Shown here piece after piece: positions 8,045-15,896 of a stretch of 26,817 nt of DNA. Numbering within the stretch: position 1 is the first letter of the stretch; every line of letters starts with the position of its first letter. The stretch comes from an uncultured Moraxella sp. GTDB taxonomy: Bacteria; Pseudomonadota; Gammaproteobacteria; Pseudomonadales; Moraxellaceae. The stretch lies in contig CAKAQU010000006.1 of NCBI GenBank assembly GCA_916720335.1, forward strand, positions 1-26,817, read 5' to 3'. The notes beneath the pieces are model-generated. The model saw only the letters and a program-made list of their open reading frames with translations. It was not told the origin of the DNA and ran no database searches. A program made the translations under genes and the position numbers.

Positions 8045-9466
8045 TTAGGGGTGATTGGCAGGCTTGGCTGAATTTGGCAGAATATAAATACTGTATAATT
8101 TTTGTTCATTAAGATATTTTTTGCCAACCGTTTTTATATCATTTGCAGTTAATTTGCCAATTTTTTCCAAACGGATTTGATTTTGATGAAAGGGCAGGTC
8201 TAAATAATGCAGTCTACCCAATGTTTGAGCTTGGCTTGCGATATTATCTGCTTCCATAACGTCTGATACTTTGATGGCAATAGGCAGGCGGGTTAGTTCA
8301 TCATCATGAATGTCACCAGTCAAAATATTGTGAATTTCATGCAAAATTGCTGTTTTAACCATATCAGGGTTGACACCATCTTTGGGCGTGGCGCTGATAA
8401 TAAAATAGCCATCACCATATTGCAAATCGTCATAAGAAACACCAATAGAGCTGATGTATTTGCCCTTACGGATGAGATTATTTTCAAAACGTGCTGACAT
8501 ACCACCATCAAAAACATCGGCTAATAACGACAAAGCGTAACTATCCTGAGCATTATTTGGGCTTTTTAGAGTTGGCACTTGCCAAGCCAACACAATGTTT
8601 GGCACCGTAACTTCTTCATAAATATCCAAATGTTTTGGGGTGCTTGGAGCGGTTAATGTCAAATCAGGTTTAGTTTTGTCAATAGTTTGATGTTTGATTT
8701 GACCAAAATAACGTTTCACAGCCAATAGCGCTTCATTGGTATCAACATCACCAACAATAACTACGGTAGCATTATTAGGAGCGTACCAGCGTTGATACCA
8801 GTTTTGTAAATCGCGTTTGTTTAAATTTAAAATATCTTGCCGACTGCCAATGACGGGGTTGGCTCTGGGATTTTTGCCGTATAAAAATGCTAAAATTTTT
8901 TCAAAAGCACGAGCGTTGGGATTGCTATCGGTTCGGCTTTGGCGTTCTTCTAAAATAACATTGCGTTCACTTTGAATTTTATCATCATCAAAAATGATAT
9001 TTTTCATGCGATTAGCTTCAAGTTCTAAAGCCATTTCAAAGCGATTAGCGGGTAAAATTTCGTGATAAACGGTAACATCTTGGTTGGTATAGGCATTGTT
9101 ATTACCGCCATAATAGCTGATTAATTGACTAAATTCATCGCCCGATACTTTTGGGGTGTCTTTAAACATCAAGTGTTCTAAAAAATGTGAAAGCCCACCT
9201 TTTCCAATGGGTTCTTTGTTTGAACCAACATCGTACCAAACTTGAGTCATGACGATTGGTGCGCGATGGTCTTCTTTGATGATGACGGTTAAACCATTAT
9301 CTAAAGTGCGTTTTTGGGTATTTTGATTTAAGGTAAAATCAGTGTGTGTCAAAAAGGTAGAATCAGCCGATGTGTTATTTTGAGCTGTGAGGGTTTGACA
9401 GGCGTTTAAATGGATTGCAAGCAGGGCTGATAAAGTAAGCTTTAAATAAATAAAAGGTCTTTTCAT
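8045..9466 (-). CDS. M16 family zinc metallopeptidase, predicted lipoprotein
   Basis: This is the catalytic member of an M16 pair. From the ATG at 9466 the protein is 473 aa. It begins with a basic n-region, a hydrophobic segment and a lipobox (HLNAC, Cys23), predicting a lipoprotein facing the periplasm. The zinc motif H94-F-L-E-H98 is intact, with the third ligand Glu about 75 residues later (ILEERQ, 171-176). The C-terminal inactive lobe is present. An ATG at 9511 would add 15 residues and weaken the signal peptide, and it overlaps a TATAAT box, so I prefer 9466. The inactive partner follows 8 bases downstream. In Pseudomonas a similar pair lies divergent from ftsY, as here. Its substrate is unknown. 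Confidence 0.9.
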   Translation of the reverse strand: MKRPFIYLKLTLSALLAIHLNACQTLTAQNNTSADSTFLTHTDFTLNQNTQKRTLDNGLTVIIKEDHRAPIVMTQVWYDVGSNKEPIGKGGLSHFLEHLMFKDTPKVSGDEFSQLISYYGGNNNAYTNQDVTVYHEILPANRFEMALELEANRMKNIIFDDDKIQSERNVILEERQSRTDSNPNARAFEKILAFLYGKNPRANPVIGSRQDILNLNKRDLQNWYQRWYAPNNATVVIVGDVDTNEALLAVKRYFGQIKHQTIDKTKPDLTLTAPSTPKHLDIYEEVTVPNIVLAWQVPTLKSPNNAQDSYALSLLADVFDGGMSARFENNLIRKGKYISSIGVSYDDLQYGDGYFIISATPKDGVNPDMVKTAILHEIHNILTGDIHDDELTRLPIAIKVSDVMEADNIASQAQTLGRLHYLDLPFHQNQIRLEKIGKLTANDIKTVGKKYLNEQKLYSIYILPNSAKPANHP

Positions 9467-9509
9467 AGGTGGAAAAAAGATACAAGATAGCAAAAAGATA
9501 AAAGTGCTC

Positions 9510-9515
9510 ATTATA
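9510..9515 (-). promoter_or_regulatory. Candidate -10 box for the M16/rsmE transcript
   Basis: The reverse strand reads TATAAT at 9515-9510, immediately running into the upstream ATG at 9511. I see no good -35 at 17 bases. If used, transcription would start near 9503, inside the longer reading frame, supporting translation from 9466. Confidence 0.4.
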
Positions 9516-9523
9516 AGGCAAAA

Positions 9524-9552
9524 TTACAACAAGCGTGTTAAAATAGTAAAAT
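9524..9552 (+). promoter_or_regulatory. Candidate ftsY promoter
   Basis: TTACAA (9524-9529) and TAAAAT (9547-9552) are 17 bases apart, upstream of ftsY in the divergent gap. The -35 matches the consensus at only three of six positions. Confidence 0.35.
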
Positions 9553-9577
9553 TTTAACAAAATTAAAAAGGCATATT

Positions 9578-10519
9578 ATGAGTGAAAATGAAAAAGGTGG
9601 CTGGTTTGCACGCATGAAACAAGGACTGTCTAAGTCCAGTAAAAGCCTAACAGAAGGTTTGATGAATGTTTTGGTTGGAGGTAAAGAAATCGATGATGAA
9701 CTGCTTGAAGAAGTAGAAGACCAATTATTGGTCGCCGATATTGGTGTGGATGCAACCAATCGCATTATTAAAAATTTAACTGAAGCTACTGCGCGTGGAG
9801 ATTTGATTTATTCACATGCTTTGTATAAAGCGTTAAAAAAAGAATTGGTGGATATTTTAGAACCAAAAGTCGTGCCATTGACCATTGATACAGAAAAAAA
9901 ACCATTTGTCATTTTGATGGTTGGGGTAAACGGTGTTGGCAAAACCACAACCATTGGTAAACTTGCTAAACGTTTGCAAAAAGAAGGAAAATCGGTGATG
10001 TTGGCAGCCGGCGATACCTTTCGGGCGGCAGCAACTGAACAATTGCAAATTTGGGGTGAACGCAATAACATTCCAGTAGTTGCTCAAGGTAATGGTGCTG
10101 ACAGTGCGTCTGTCATTTTTGATGCAATGCAATCTGCCAAAGCCAAAGGCATTGATGTGTTGATTGCAGATACTGCCGGGCGCTTGCAAAACAAAACTTA
10201 TTTAATGAATGAGCTTGAAAAAGTAGTGCGTGTGATGAAAAAAGCCGACCCTACAGCGCCACATGAATGTATGATTGTCCTAGATGCAGGTACAGGTCAA
10301 AACGCCATCAATCAAGTGCAAATCTTTAGTGAGGCAACTCCGCTTTCAGGTATCAGCATTACCAAGCTTGATGGCACAGCCAAAGGCGGTGTGGTGTTTA
10401 ATGTTGCGCAAAATACCAACATCCCCATTCGTTATATTGGTGTGGGTGAAGGCATTGATGATTTACAGCCCTTTAATCCTAAAGAATTTGTAGATGCTTT
10501 ATTTACTGAAGAAAAATAG
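9578..10519 (+). CDS. ftsY: Signal recognition particle receptor FtsY
   Basis: FtsY is the membrane-associated GTPase that receives the SRP-ribosome complex and hands nascent inner-membrane proteins to the translocon. The 313-aa protein holds only the NG core. An amphipathic N-terminal helix (GWFARMKQGLSKSSKSL) leads into the N domain. The G domain has the P-loop GVNGVGKTTT (116-125), DTFRAAATEQL, DTAGRLQNK, TKLDGTAKGG and GVGEGIDDLQPF. The long acidic A domain of E. coli FtsY (497 aa) is absent, as in many bacteria. An AAAGG box precedes the start. The ftsE and ftsX genes that follow ftsY in E. coli are not here; a SLOG-like gene follows after about 80 bases. Confidence 0.97.
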   Translation: MSENEKGGWFARMKQGLSKSSKSLTEGLMNVLVGGKEIDDELLEEVEDQLLVADIGVDATNRIIKNLTEATARGDLIYSHALYKALKKELVDILEPKVVPLTIDTEKKPFVILMVGVNGVGKTTTIGKLAKRLQKEGKSVMLAAGDTFRAAATEQLQIWGERNNIPVVAQGNGADSASVIFDAMQSAKAKGIDVLIADTAGRLQNKTYLMNELEKVVRVMKKADPTAPHECMIVLDAGTGQNAINQVQIFSEATPLSGISITKLDGTAKGGVVFNVAQNTNIPIRYIGVGEGIDDLQPFNPKEFVDALFTEEK

Positions 10520-10600
10520 GAATTAAAAAAACATCTAAAAGATTGCATGATTTATTCAGCGATTTATTATTAACCAAGTAATGACACAAAGGTGTTTAAA

Positions 10601-11089
10601 ATGATAATTCCAATGATTATTTCTGGCGGTCAAACTGGTGTGGATAGAGGTGCCTTAGATGGCGCTTTAAATAAAGGCGCATTGTGTGGCGGCTGTTGCC
10701 CAAAGGATAGACGAGCGGAAGACGGTGTGATAGATGATAAGTATCCACTTGTGCCTTTATTAAAAGCAGGCTACCGTGAGCGTACCCGTCAAAATGTAAT
10801 AGATAGTGATGCCACGATTATTATTTATCATAGCCAAATCGCGCCTAAAAGTGGCACAGAATTAACTCTAAAAACCTGCATCAGCAAAAACAAACCTTAT
10901 CTTTTGATTGATATGAATGTTTTTGATGTAAAATTATCTGTTAGCTATTTATTGCAGTTTATTCAGCAATATCATATCCAAAAATTAAATTTTGCTGGAC
11001 CCAGAGAGTCTGGTGTGTCAGGCATACAACAATTTACACAAAAGATGGTTGAATGTTTGATTGATGATATTCAATCATTAAACCAATGA
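10601..11089 (+). CDS. YpsA/SLOG-like 'putative molybdenum carrier' family protein
   Basis: The 162-aa protein has the Rossmann-like start IISGGQTGVDRGALDGAL (6-23) and GCCPKDRRAEDG (31-42). It continues with YRERTRQNVIDSDATIII and SGTELT, and ends with AGPRES. This pattern is typical of the family labelled 'putative molybdenum carrier', related to the SLOG nucleotide-binding superfamily (YpsA, DprA, LOG). The molybdenum label is historical and I would not infer a molybdenum role; binding of a nucleotide or nucleotide-derived ligand is more plausible. The ATG at 10601 has an AAGGTG box 6 bases upstream; an in-frame GTG at 10592 overlaps that box and is less likely. It precedes ogt by 27 bases on the same strand. 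Confidence 0.78.
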   Translation: MIIPMIISGGQTGVDRGALDGALNKGALCGGCCPKDRRAEDGVIDDKYPLVPLLKAGYRERTRQNVIDSDATIIIYHSQIAPKSGTELTLKTCISKNKPYLLIDMNVFDVKLSVSYLLQFIQQYHIQKLNFAGPRESGVSGIQQFTQKMVECLIDDIQSLNQ

Positions 11090-11116
11090 ACACAATGATT
11101 AAAGTGGTAAAATAGC

Positions 11117-11641
11117 ATGATTAGCACTCAATACACTCCCCCTAATGGTCTGCCTGCTATCAGTCTTACGGTTAAAGAAGGAAAATTGTTGCTTTTAGAT
11201 TGGTATAATGACAAAACAGCGAAATTATTTGACCAGATTAATCAAAACAGTGCATTTATTGAGCCGTCCAATCTTAATCCTGACAACTTTGACCAGAAAA
11301 TTGCTCAGCAAACCATAAGTGAGCTGACTGAATATTTTTTGGGCAAAAGACAAACATTTGATGTGCCATTGGATTTATCACATGGTACTGATTTTCAGAT
11401 TAAAGTTTGGCAAACACTGTGTCAAATTCCTTACGGTACCACCATTAGTTACAAACAACTTGCTGAAAAAATAGGTAAGCCTACTGCTTTTCGTGCTTGT
11501 GCAAATGCCAATGGTAAAAACTGGATTTCTTTAATCGTGCCGTGCCATAGGGTTATTGCCGCTGATGGCACGCTTGGTGGATATACAGGCGGGCTTGCAA
11601 TTAAAAAAACATTGCTGGAGCTTGAAAAATTGCATAAATAA
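11117..11641 (+). CDS. ogt: Methylated-DNA--[protein]-cysteine S-methyltransferase
   Basis: This suicide repair protein moves alkyl groups from O6-alkylguanine (and O4-alkylthymine) in DNA to its own cysteine. The 174-aa protein has a poorly conserved N-terminal domain and a clear C-terminal domain. Features are FQIKVWQTLCQIPYGTTISY (93-112), LAEKIGKPTAFRA, the active-site motif VPCHRV with Cys143, and GGYTGGLAIKKTLLELE. Two positions are unusual. The usual Asn-Pro before the active site is Asn135-Trp136, and the usual RAVG is R126-A-C-A. It shares a strand with the SLOG-like gene, with a 27-base gap, and converges on the RNA methyltransferase. Ogt and the C-terminal half of Ada are hard to separate by eye; no Ada N-terminal domain is present. 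Confidence 0.92.
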   Translation: MISTQYTPPNGLPAISLTVKEGKLLLLDWYNDKTAKLFDQINQNSAFIEPSNLNPDNFDQKIAQQTISELTEYFLGKRQTFDVPLDLSHGTDFQIKVWQTLCQIPYGTTISYKQLAEKIGKPTAFRACANANGKNWISLIVPCHRVIAADGTLGGYTGGLAIKKTLLELEKLHK

Positions 11642-11660
11642 ACCAGTGCATTAATTTTTA

Positions 11661-12440
11661 TTAGCTAAATTGTCGTTGTCTTAACATTTCATAAAAACAC
11701 ACAGACCCAGCCACAGCAACGTTTAGGCTTTCTTGTCCATTTGGTTGGGGCAGGGTTACCAGATTTGATTTTTGTAAAAAATCCCGACAAACGCCTTGCC
11801 CTTCATGACCCAAAACCCAAGCAATTTTTTTAGTTAAATTATAATCATAAATTGTTTTTTGGGTGTGGGAACTGGTAGCAAACAGAGGAATTTTTACTGC
11901 TTGCAGAATTTCGTCAACGCTAATTTGTTCAAAAATTTGCAGAGAAAATTGGGCACCCATACCAGCTCTTAGGCATTTTGGCGACCAAAGATAAGCAGTG
12001 TTTGGCGTACTAATAATTGTATTGATACCAATGGCGCTGGCAGTGCGAAGCAGTGTGCCGATATTGCCAGCATCTTGCAGTCCATCTAATATCAAGCAAT
12101 CTTGGTTGATATCACCAAACTTTGGTACGCTTATTGGAATCACTGCCATCACATCCACGCCATCACCAAGTGTGCGAATGTTTTTGTATAAAGATTCGCT
12201 AACAATGAGAATTTTTTTGTTATCAATTTTGGTGAGTAAATCCATAACTTCGTGATGATATTGTGATTTTTCGCTTACAATCACCAAATCCACCAAAAGT
12301 TTTTGTTTAAGATAGGTGTCTAGTAAATGCACACCTTCAATCACAGTTTGCAAAGATTTTTTGCGACTACGATGACTGGTCAGTAGATTCTGAACGTGTT
12401 TAATGGTTTTATTATCTTTGGATGTGATGATTGTGTGCAT
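11661..12440 (-). CDS. TrmH/SpoU family RNA 2'-O-methyltransferase
   Basis: The 259-aa protein shows the three SPOUT motifs of the SpoU class: LDGLQDAGNIGTLLRTASAIG-type motif 1 (Asn and the conserved Arg), WVLGHEGQGV motif 2, and LPQPNGQESLNVAVAGSVCFYEM motif 3, which form the SAM-binding knot. The N-terminal 100 or so residues resemble the substrate-binding extension of RlmB and TsnR-like members (TIKHVQNLLTSHRSRKK, VIEGVHLLD). The RNA target (rRNA or tRNA) cannot be told from sequence alone, so no symbol is given. It follows fbp after 25 bases and is probably co-transcribed with it. It converges on ogt with only 19 bases between stops and no clear terminator. Confidence 0.9.
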   Translation of the reverse strand: MHTIITSKDNKTIKHVQNLLTSHRSRKKSLQTVIEGVHLLDTYLKQKLLVDLVIVSEKSQYHHEVMDLLTKIDNKKILIVSESLYKNIRTLGDGVDVMAVIPISVPKFGDINQDCLILDGLQDAGNIGTLLRTASAIGINTIISTPNTAYLWSPKCLRAGMGAQFSLQIFEQISVDEILQAVKIPLFATSSHTQKTIYDYNLTKKIAWVLGHEGQGVCRDFLQKSNLVTLPQPNGQESLNVAVAGSVCFYEMLRQRQFS

Positions 12441-12465
12441 GATACGTCCAATATAGATTGCTCAA

Positions 12466-13476
12466 TTATCGGTCGGTATTTAAAGCTGTGCCATCAGCAA
12501 CAACCCCAGCTTGTTTATGAAGTGTAGCAACATAGTCTACCTCTTCTATTGCTCCAAGTACAACGGGTACACGCTGATGAATGTGTACAGGCGTGATGTC
12601 CATAATGCGAGCCACACCATCGGTGGCAGCACCACCTGCTTGTTCAATTACAAAACTCATTGGGTTGGCTTCATACATTAAGCGAAGTTTGCCAGCCTTC
12701 CCCGGAATTTTAGTATCAAATGGATACATAAATACACCGCCACGAATCAAAATGCGATGTACATCGGCAATCATTGCTGCTACCCAGCGTGTATTATAAT
12801 CTTTTTTTCGTACACCCAAATCGCCTTCTACCAATTCGCGGATATACTGTTTTATTGGGGCTAGCCAATAACGTTCATTAGAAGCATTGATGGCGTATTC
12901 AGCAGTTTCGCGACTAATTTTGACGTTGTCGTTGATAAGTAAGTAAGTTTGACTAACAGGGTCAAAACTAAACATCACCACACCTTTGCCAAGTGTCAAA
13001 GTCAGCATGGTACTGGTTCCATAAATAAAGTAACCAGCTGCCAGCTGATGATTGCCTGCTTGTAAAAAATCAGCTTGTGTTACATTTTGTCCTACTGCTT
13101 GATGGGGTAGAATAGAAAAAATCGTCCCAACGGTCATATTAATATCAATATTACTTGAGCCGTCCAATGGGTCAAATAATACCAGCATTGAGCCATCGGC
13201 ATTGGCAGGATTGATGTCCTCTAATTCTTCAGAAGCAACCCCTGCGCAGTTTGGATTGCCAATCAAAGCAGATAGCAACAAGTCATTTGAAATTAAATCC
13301 AATTTTTTTTGGGCTTCGCCTTGAACGTTTTCTTTGCCAACTTCTCCTAAAATATCCGCCAAAGCACCTTTGTCCAAAAGCCGGCTGATGGAAACACTTG
13401 CGGTGGCAAGGGTGGTAATAATACTAGCAAGTTCAGGTGTGGCATGAGTTTGCAGATATTGAGCCAGTGTTATCAT
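12466..13476 (-). CDS. fbp: Fructose-1,6-bisphosphatase, class 1
   Basis: Fbp hydrolyses fructose-1,6-bisphosphate to fructose-6-phosphate, the irreversible step of gluconeogenesis. The 336-aa length is normal for class 1. Key blocks are the metal-binding EELED (83-87) and DPLDGSSNID (102-111), GTIFSI, YGTSTMLTLTLG, the sugar-phosphate site around YNTRWVAAMIADVHRIL and RGGVFMYP, and a C-terminal KLRLMYEANPMSFVIEQAGG. An AAGGAC box lies just upstream of the ATG. With the glyoxylate-shunt genes in the same window it fits growth on acetate or other non-sugar carbon. The RNA methyltransferase follows it, and pyrB is divergent. Confidence 0.96.
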   Translation of the reverse strand: MITLAQYLQTHATPELASIITTLATASVSISRLLDKGALADILGEVGKENVQGEAQKKLDLISNDLLLSALIGNPNCAGVASEELEDINPANADGSMLVLFDPLDGSSNIDINMTVGTIFSILPHQAVGQNVTQADFLQAGNHQLAAGYFIYGTSTMLTLTLGKGVVMFSFDPVSQTYLLINDNVKISRETAEYAINASNERYWLAPIKQYIRELVEGDLGVRKKDYNTRWVAAMIADVHRILIRGGVFMYPFDTKIPGKAGKLRLMYEANPMSFVIEQAGGAATDGVARIMDITPVHIHQRVPVVLGAIEEVDYVATLHKQAGVVADGTALNTDR

Positions 13477-13542
13477 AAAAGTCCTTATTTTAAAAATAGT
13501 AAAAAAATTTACATGATTTTTACTTTTTAGTTGGTCATAAAT

Positions 13543-13608
13543 ACGCTAAACTATAGCGTGGATTTGAGTAATTTTATCAAATTTGCACTATAAATAACAG
13601 TCCACGCT
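13543..13608 (+). promoter_or_regulatory. Overlapping inverted repeats upstream of pyrB
   Basis: Two mutually exclusive pairings share one arm. ACGCTA (13543-13548) pairs with TAGCGT (13554-13559) as a small hairpin. AGCGTGGA (13555-13562) pairs perfectly with TCCACGCT (13601-13608), extended by T-G and T-A pairs. The second arm ends 8 bases before the AAGGGG ribosome binding site. A weak promoter-like TTGAGT (13564-13569) and TATAAA (13589-13594) lie between the long arms, so these could be operator halves around a promoter or an RNA switch. Confidence 0.5.
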
Positions 13609-13628
13609 TATCCTTTAAGGGGTGTATT

Positions 13629-14639
13629 ATGCCAAAAAATCATATCAAAGAACGTCTTAATCAAACTTTAGGTCGCCCAGAGCTTACCTGTGATGGCGGA
13701 ATTTGTCATTTTTTGGGAGTAGAAGGTTTAAGTCGCATTCAGTTGGAAAACATCATTCAAAAAGCTATGGGTTATTTTGATAATACCGGCAGATTAACCA
13801 ATACTACTGAACTTGCGGGAAAAACGGTGATGAATCTATTTTTTGAAAATTCTACCCGCACTCGCACCACTTTTGAGGCTGCCCAAAAACGCCTTGGCGC
13901 AAATGTACTTAATTTAGATATTGCACGCTCAAGTACCAATAAAGGTGAAACCTTACGCGATACGCTTTGGAATTTAGAGGCGATGAGCGCAGATATGTTT
14001 GTCGTACGCCATTTTGCCAGTGGTGCAGCGCATTTTATGGCAACAGAAGTCACTCCAAATGTTGCCATTATTAATGCAGGCGATGGCTGGCATGCTCACC
14101 CAACTCAAGCGATGTTGGATATGCTCACCATTTATCGTGAAGCTCCAAAACCTTTTGATGAGTTATCAGTGGCAATCATTGGCGATATTAAACACAGCCG
14201 AGTGGCGCGTTCGGATATCAGTGCTTTGCAAACTTTAGGTGTTAAAGACATTCGAGTGATTGCACCAAAAACTTTACTGCCCAAAGGCATTAGTCGTTAT
14301 GGAGTTAGTGTATTTGAAAATATTGACAAAGGCGTGGCGGATGTGGATGTAATTATTGGGCTTCGCATTCAAAACGAGCGCATTGGCTCTCCGCTTTTGC
14401 CATCTACCAGTGAGTATTTTAAAATGTATGGCATCACTGAAAATCGCTTAAAACTTGCCAAGCCAAATGCTTTGGTTATGCATCCAGGTCCAATGAATCG
14501 TGGTGTTGAGATTGCCTCAGGTGTAGCGGATGGTAAACAGTCAGTCATTTTAAAGCAGGTTAATAATGGCATTGCAGTACGTATGGCGGTTATGGCAATG
14601 GCAATAAAAGGACAAGAACAGAAAAATGGTTTATTGTAA
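13629..14639 (+). CDS. pyrB: Aspartate carbamoyltransferase catalytic chain
   Basis: ATCase joins carbamoyl phosphate to aspartate, the first committed step of pyrimidine synthesis. The 336-aa chain has the carbamoyl-phosphate loop FENSTRTRTTF (72-82), SSTNKGET (101-108), VRHFASGAAHF, HAHPTQAMLD (155-164) and a C-terminal VMHPGPMNRGVEI. It is longer than E. coli PyrB (311 aa), with an N-terminal extension like that of the Pseudomonas enzyme, and it is followed by a dihydroorotase-like subunit instead of pyrI. AAGGGG lies 6 bases before the ATG. The upstream inverted repeats suggest regulation at the leader or operator. Confidence 0.97.
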   Translation: MPKNHIKERLNQTLGRPELTCDGGICHFLGVEGLSRIQLENIIQKAMGYFDNTGRLTNTTELAGKTVMNLFFENSTRTRTTFEAAQKRLGANVLNLDIARSSTNKGETLRDTLWNLEAMSADMFVVRHFASGAAHFMATEVTPNVAIINAGDGWHAHPTQAMLDMLTIYREAPKPFDELSVAIIGDIKHSRVARSDISALQTLGVKDIRVIAPKTLLPKGISRYGVSVFENIDKGVADVDVIIGLRIQNERIGSPLLPSTSEYFKMYGITENRLKLAKPNALVMHPGPMNRGVEIASGVADGKQSVILKQVNNGIAVRMAVMAMAIKGQEQKNGLL

Positions 14640-14693
14640 CCATAAATAGCCATTGTTAAACGATGAATACAAGCTTTAGATTTAGGAAAACTT

Positions 14694-15869
14694 ATGCAAA
14701 ATTTACTACCAAAAGACTGGCAATTTGATAAAACCGTTCTGAATGATTTAGCCAGTCAAGGCTTAGACACAAAAGACATGTGGCTGATTCCACCGATTGT
14801 GGATTTATGTGCAAGACTTCGTGAACCTGGCTATCAGTCGCATGGCACGCTTGCCAGTGAAGGGCGAGCGGCTTATGAAAATGGCATTTTGCATGTGGTT
14901 TTGCCGCCTGATACCAACCCAGTTTTGGAAAATGGTTCGCTACTCAAAGGACTTCGCGAAAAGGCGTATGCTGATGGCAAAATCCATTTACATATTTTAG
15001 GCGCTCTGACGGCAGGATTGGATGGCGAAAAACCTGCTAATCTTGCCGGGTTAAAACAGGGCGGAGCAATTGCTGTGACCAATGCCAGTAAAGGTTTTCA
15101 AAATGATTTGGTAATGCTTCGCACATTAGAATATGCTGCTACCTTTGGGTTAAAGGTGTTTTTTTATCCCAATGAACCCAGTCTTTTGGCAGGAGGCGTA
15201 GCTCATGATGGCTATATTGCATCATTTCACGGGCTACAAGGCATTCCATGGCTGACAGAAACCATTGCTTTATCCAAGCAAATTTTAATGGTGGAAGAAA
15301 CGGGCATTCATGCTCATTTTAGTCAAATCAGCTGCCGAACCTCAGTTGAGCTAATTCGTTGGGCAAAATCCCGTAAATTGCCTATCACATGTGATGTTGC
15401 TATGCATCAGCTTCATTTAACTGATGACGATATAGAAGGTTATAATGTCAATGCTTATGTGCTGCCGCCTCTTCGTTCAAACACAGACCAAAAAGCACTG
15501 ATTGCAGGTTTGCAAGATGGCACGATTGATGCGATTTGTAGCCATCATGAACCATTATCATCAAGCGCCAAACAAGCGCCATTTGCTGAAAGCACACCTG
15601 GCATTAGTAACTTTGATACTTTTGTGGCATTGGGATGTAAACTGGTTCACGATGGTGTTTTAACGGTTGAACAATTGATTGAAAAAATCTGCCTAAACCC
15701 TGCTAAGATTGCAGGTATTGACAATTACGCCCAAATTGGAGGCGCGGTGCTGATTGACCCAAAACAAAGTTGGCTTGTTGATAGTCAATCGCTACTTTCT
15801 CAAGGTAAAAACACGCCATTTATGGGTAGACAACTGACAGGCAAAACTATTAAAGTATTTTTTGAGTAA
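14694..15869 (+). CDS. pyrC': Dihydroorotase-like, probably inactive ATCase partner subunit (PyrC')
   Basis: The 391-aa protein has the dihydroorotase/amidohydrolase layout, but key zinc ligands are replaced. The H-x-H-x-R motif reads C39-A-R41-L-R43. The second His of the HxxH motif is Gln211 (HFSQ). The Asp of the DHAPH motif is His284 (SHHEPL). The substrate Arg in LREPG and the fold remain. In Pseudomonas, a catalytically dead PyrC' is needed to assemble the ATCase holoenzyme with PyrB, and that is the likely role here. It follows pyrB by 54 bases with an AGGA box before the ATG. An active pyrC must lie elsewhere if the organism makes its own pyrimidines. Confidence 0.88.
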   Translation: MQNLLPKDWQFDKTVLNDLASQGLDTKDMWLIPPIVDLCARLREPGYQSHGTLASEGRAAYENGILHVVLPPDTNPVLENGSLLKGLREKAYADGKIHLHILGALTAGLDGEKPANLAGLKQGGAIAVTNASKGFQNDLVMLRTLEYAATFGLKVFFYPNEPSLLAGGVAHDGYIASFHGLQGIPWLTETIALSKQILMVEETGIHAHFSQISCRTSVELIRWAKSRKLPITCDVAMHQLHLTDDDIEGYNVNAYVLPPLRSNTDQKALIAGLQDGTIDAICSHHEPLSSSAKQAPFAESTPGISNFDTFVALGCKLVHDGVLTVEQLIEKICLNPAKIAGIDNYAQIGGAVLIDPKQSWLVDSQSLLSQGKNTPFMGRQLTGKTIKVFFE

Positions 15870-15896
15870 ATCTTATCAGATAAATTAAAAACATTG

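Noticed and set aside
7615..8112. 165-aa forward frame opposite the inactive M16 gene
   Set aside because: It is the complement of a well-supported coding region with a signal peptide; its composition is that of a shadow frame.
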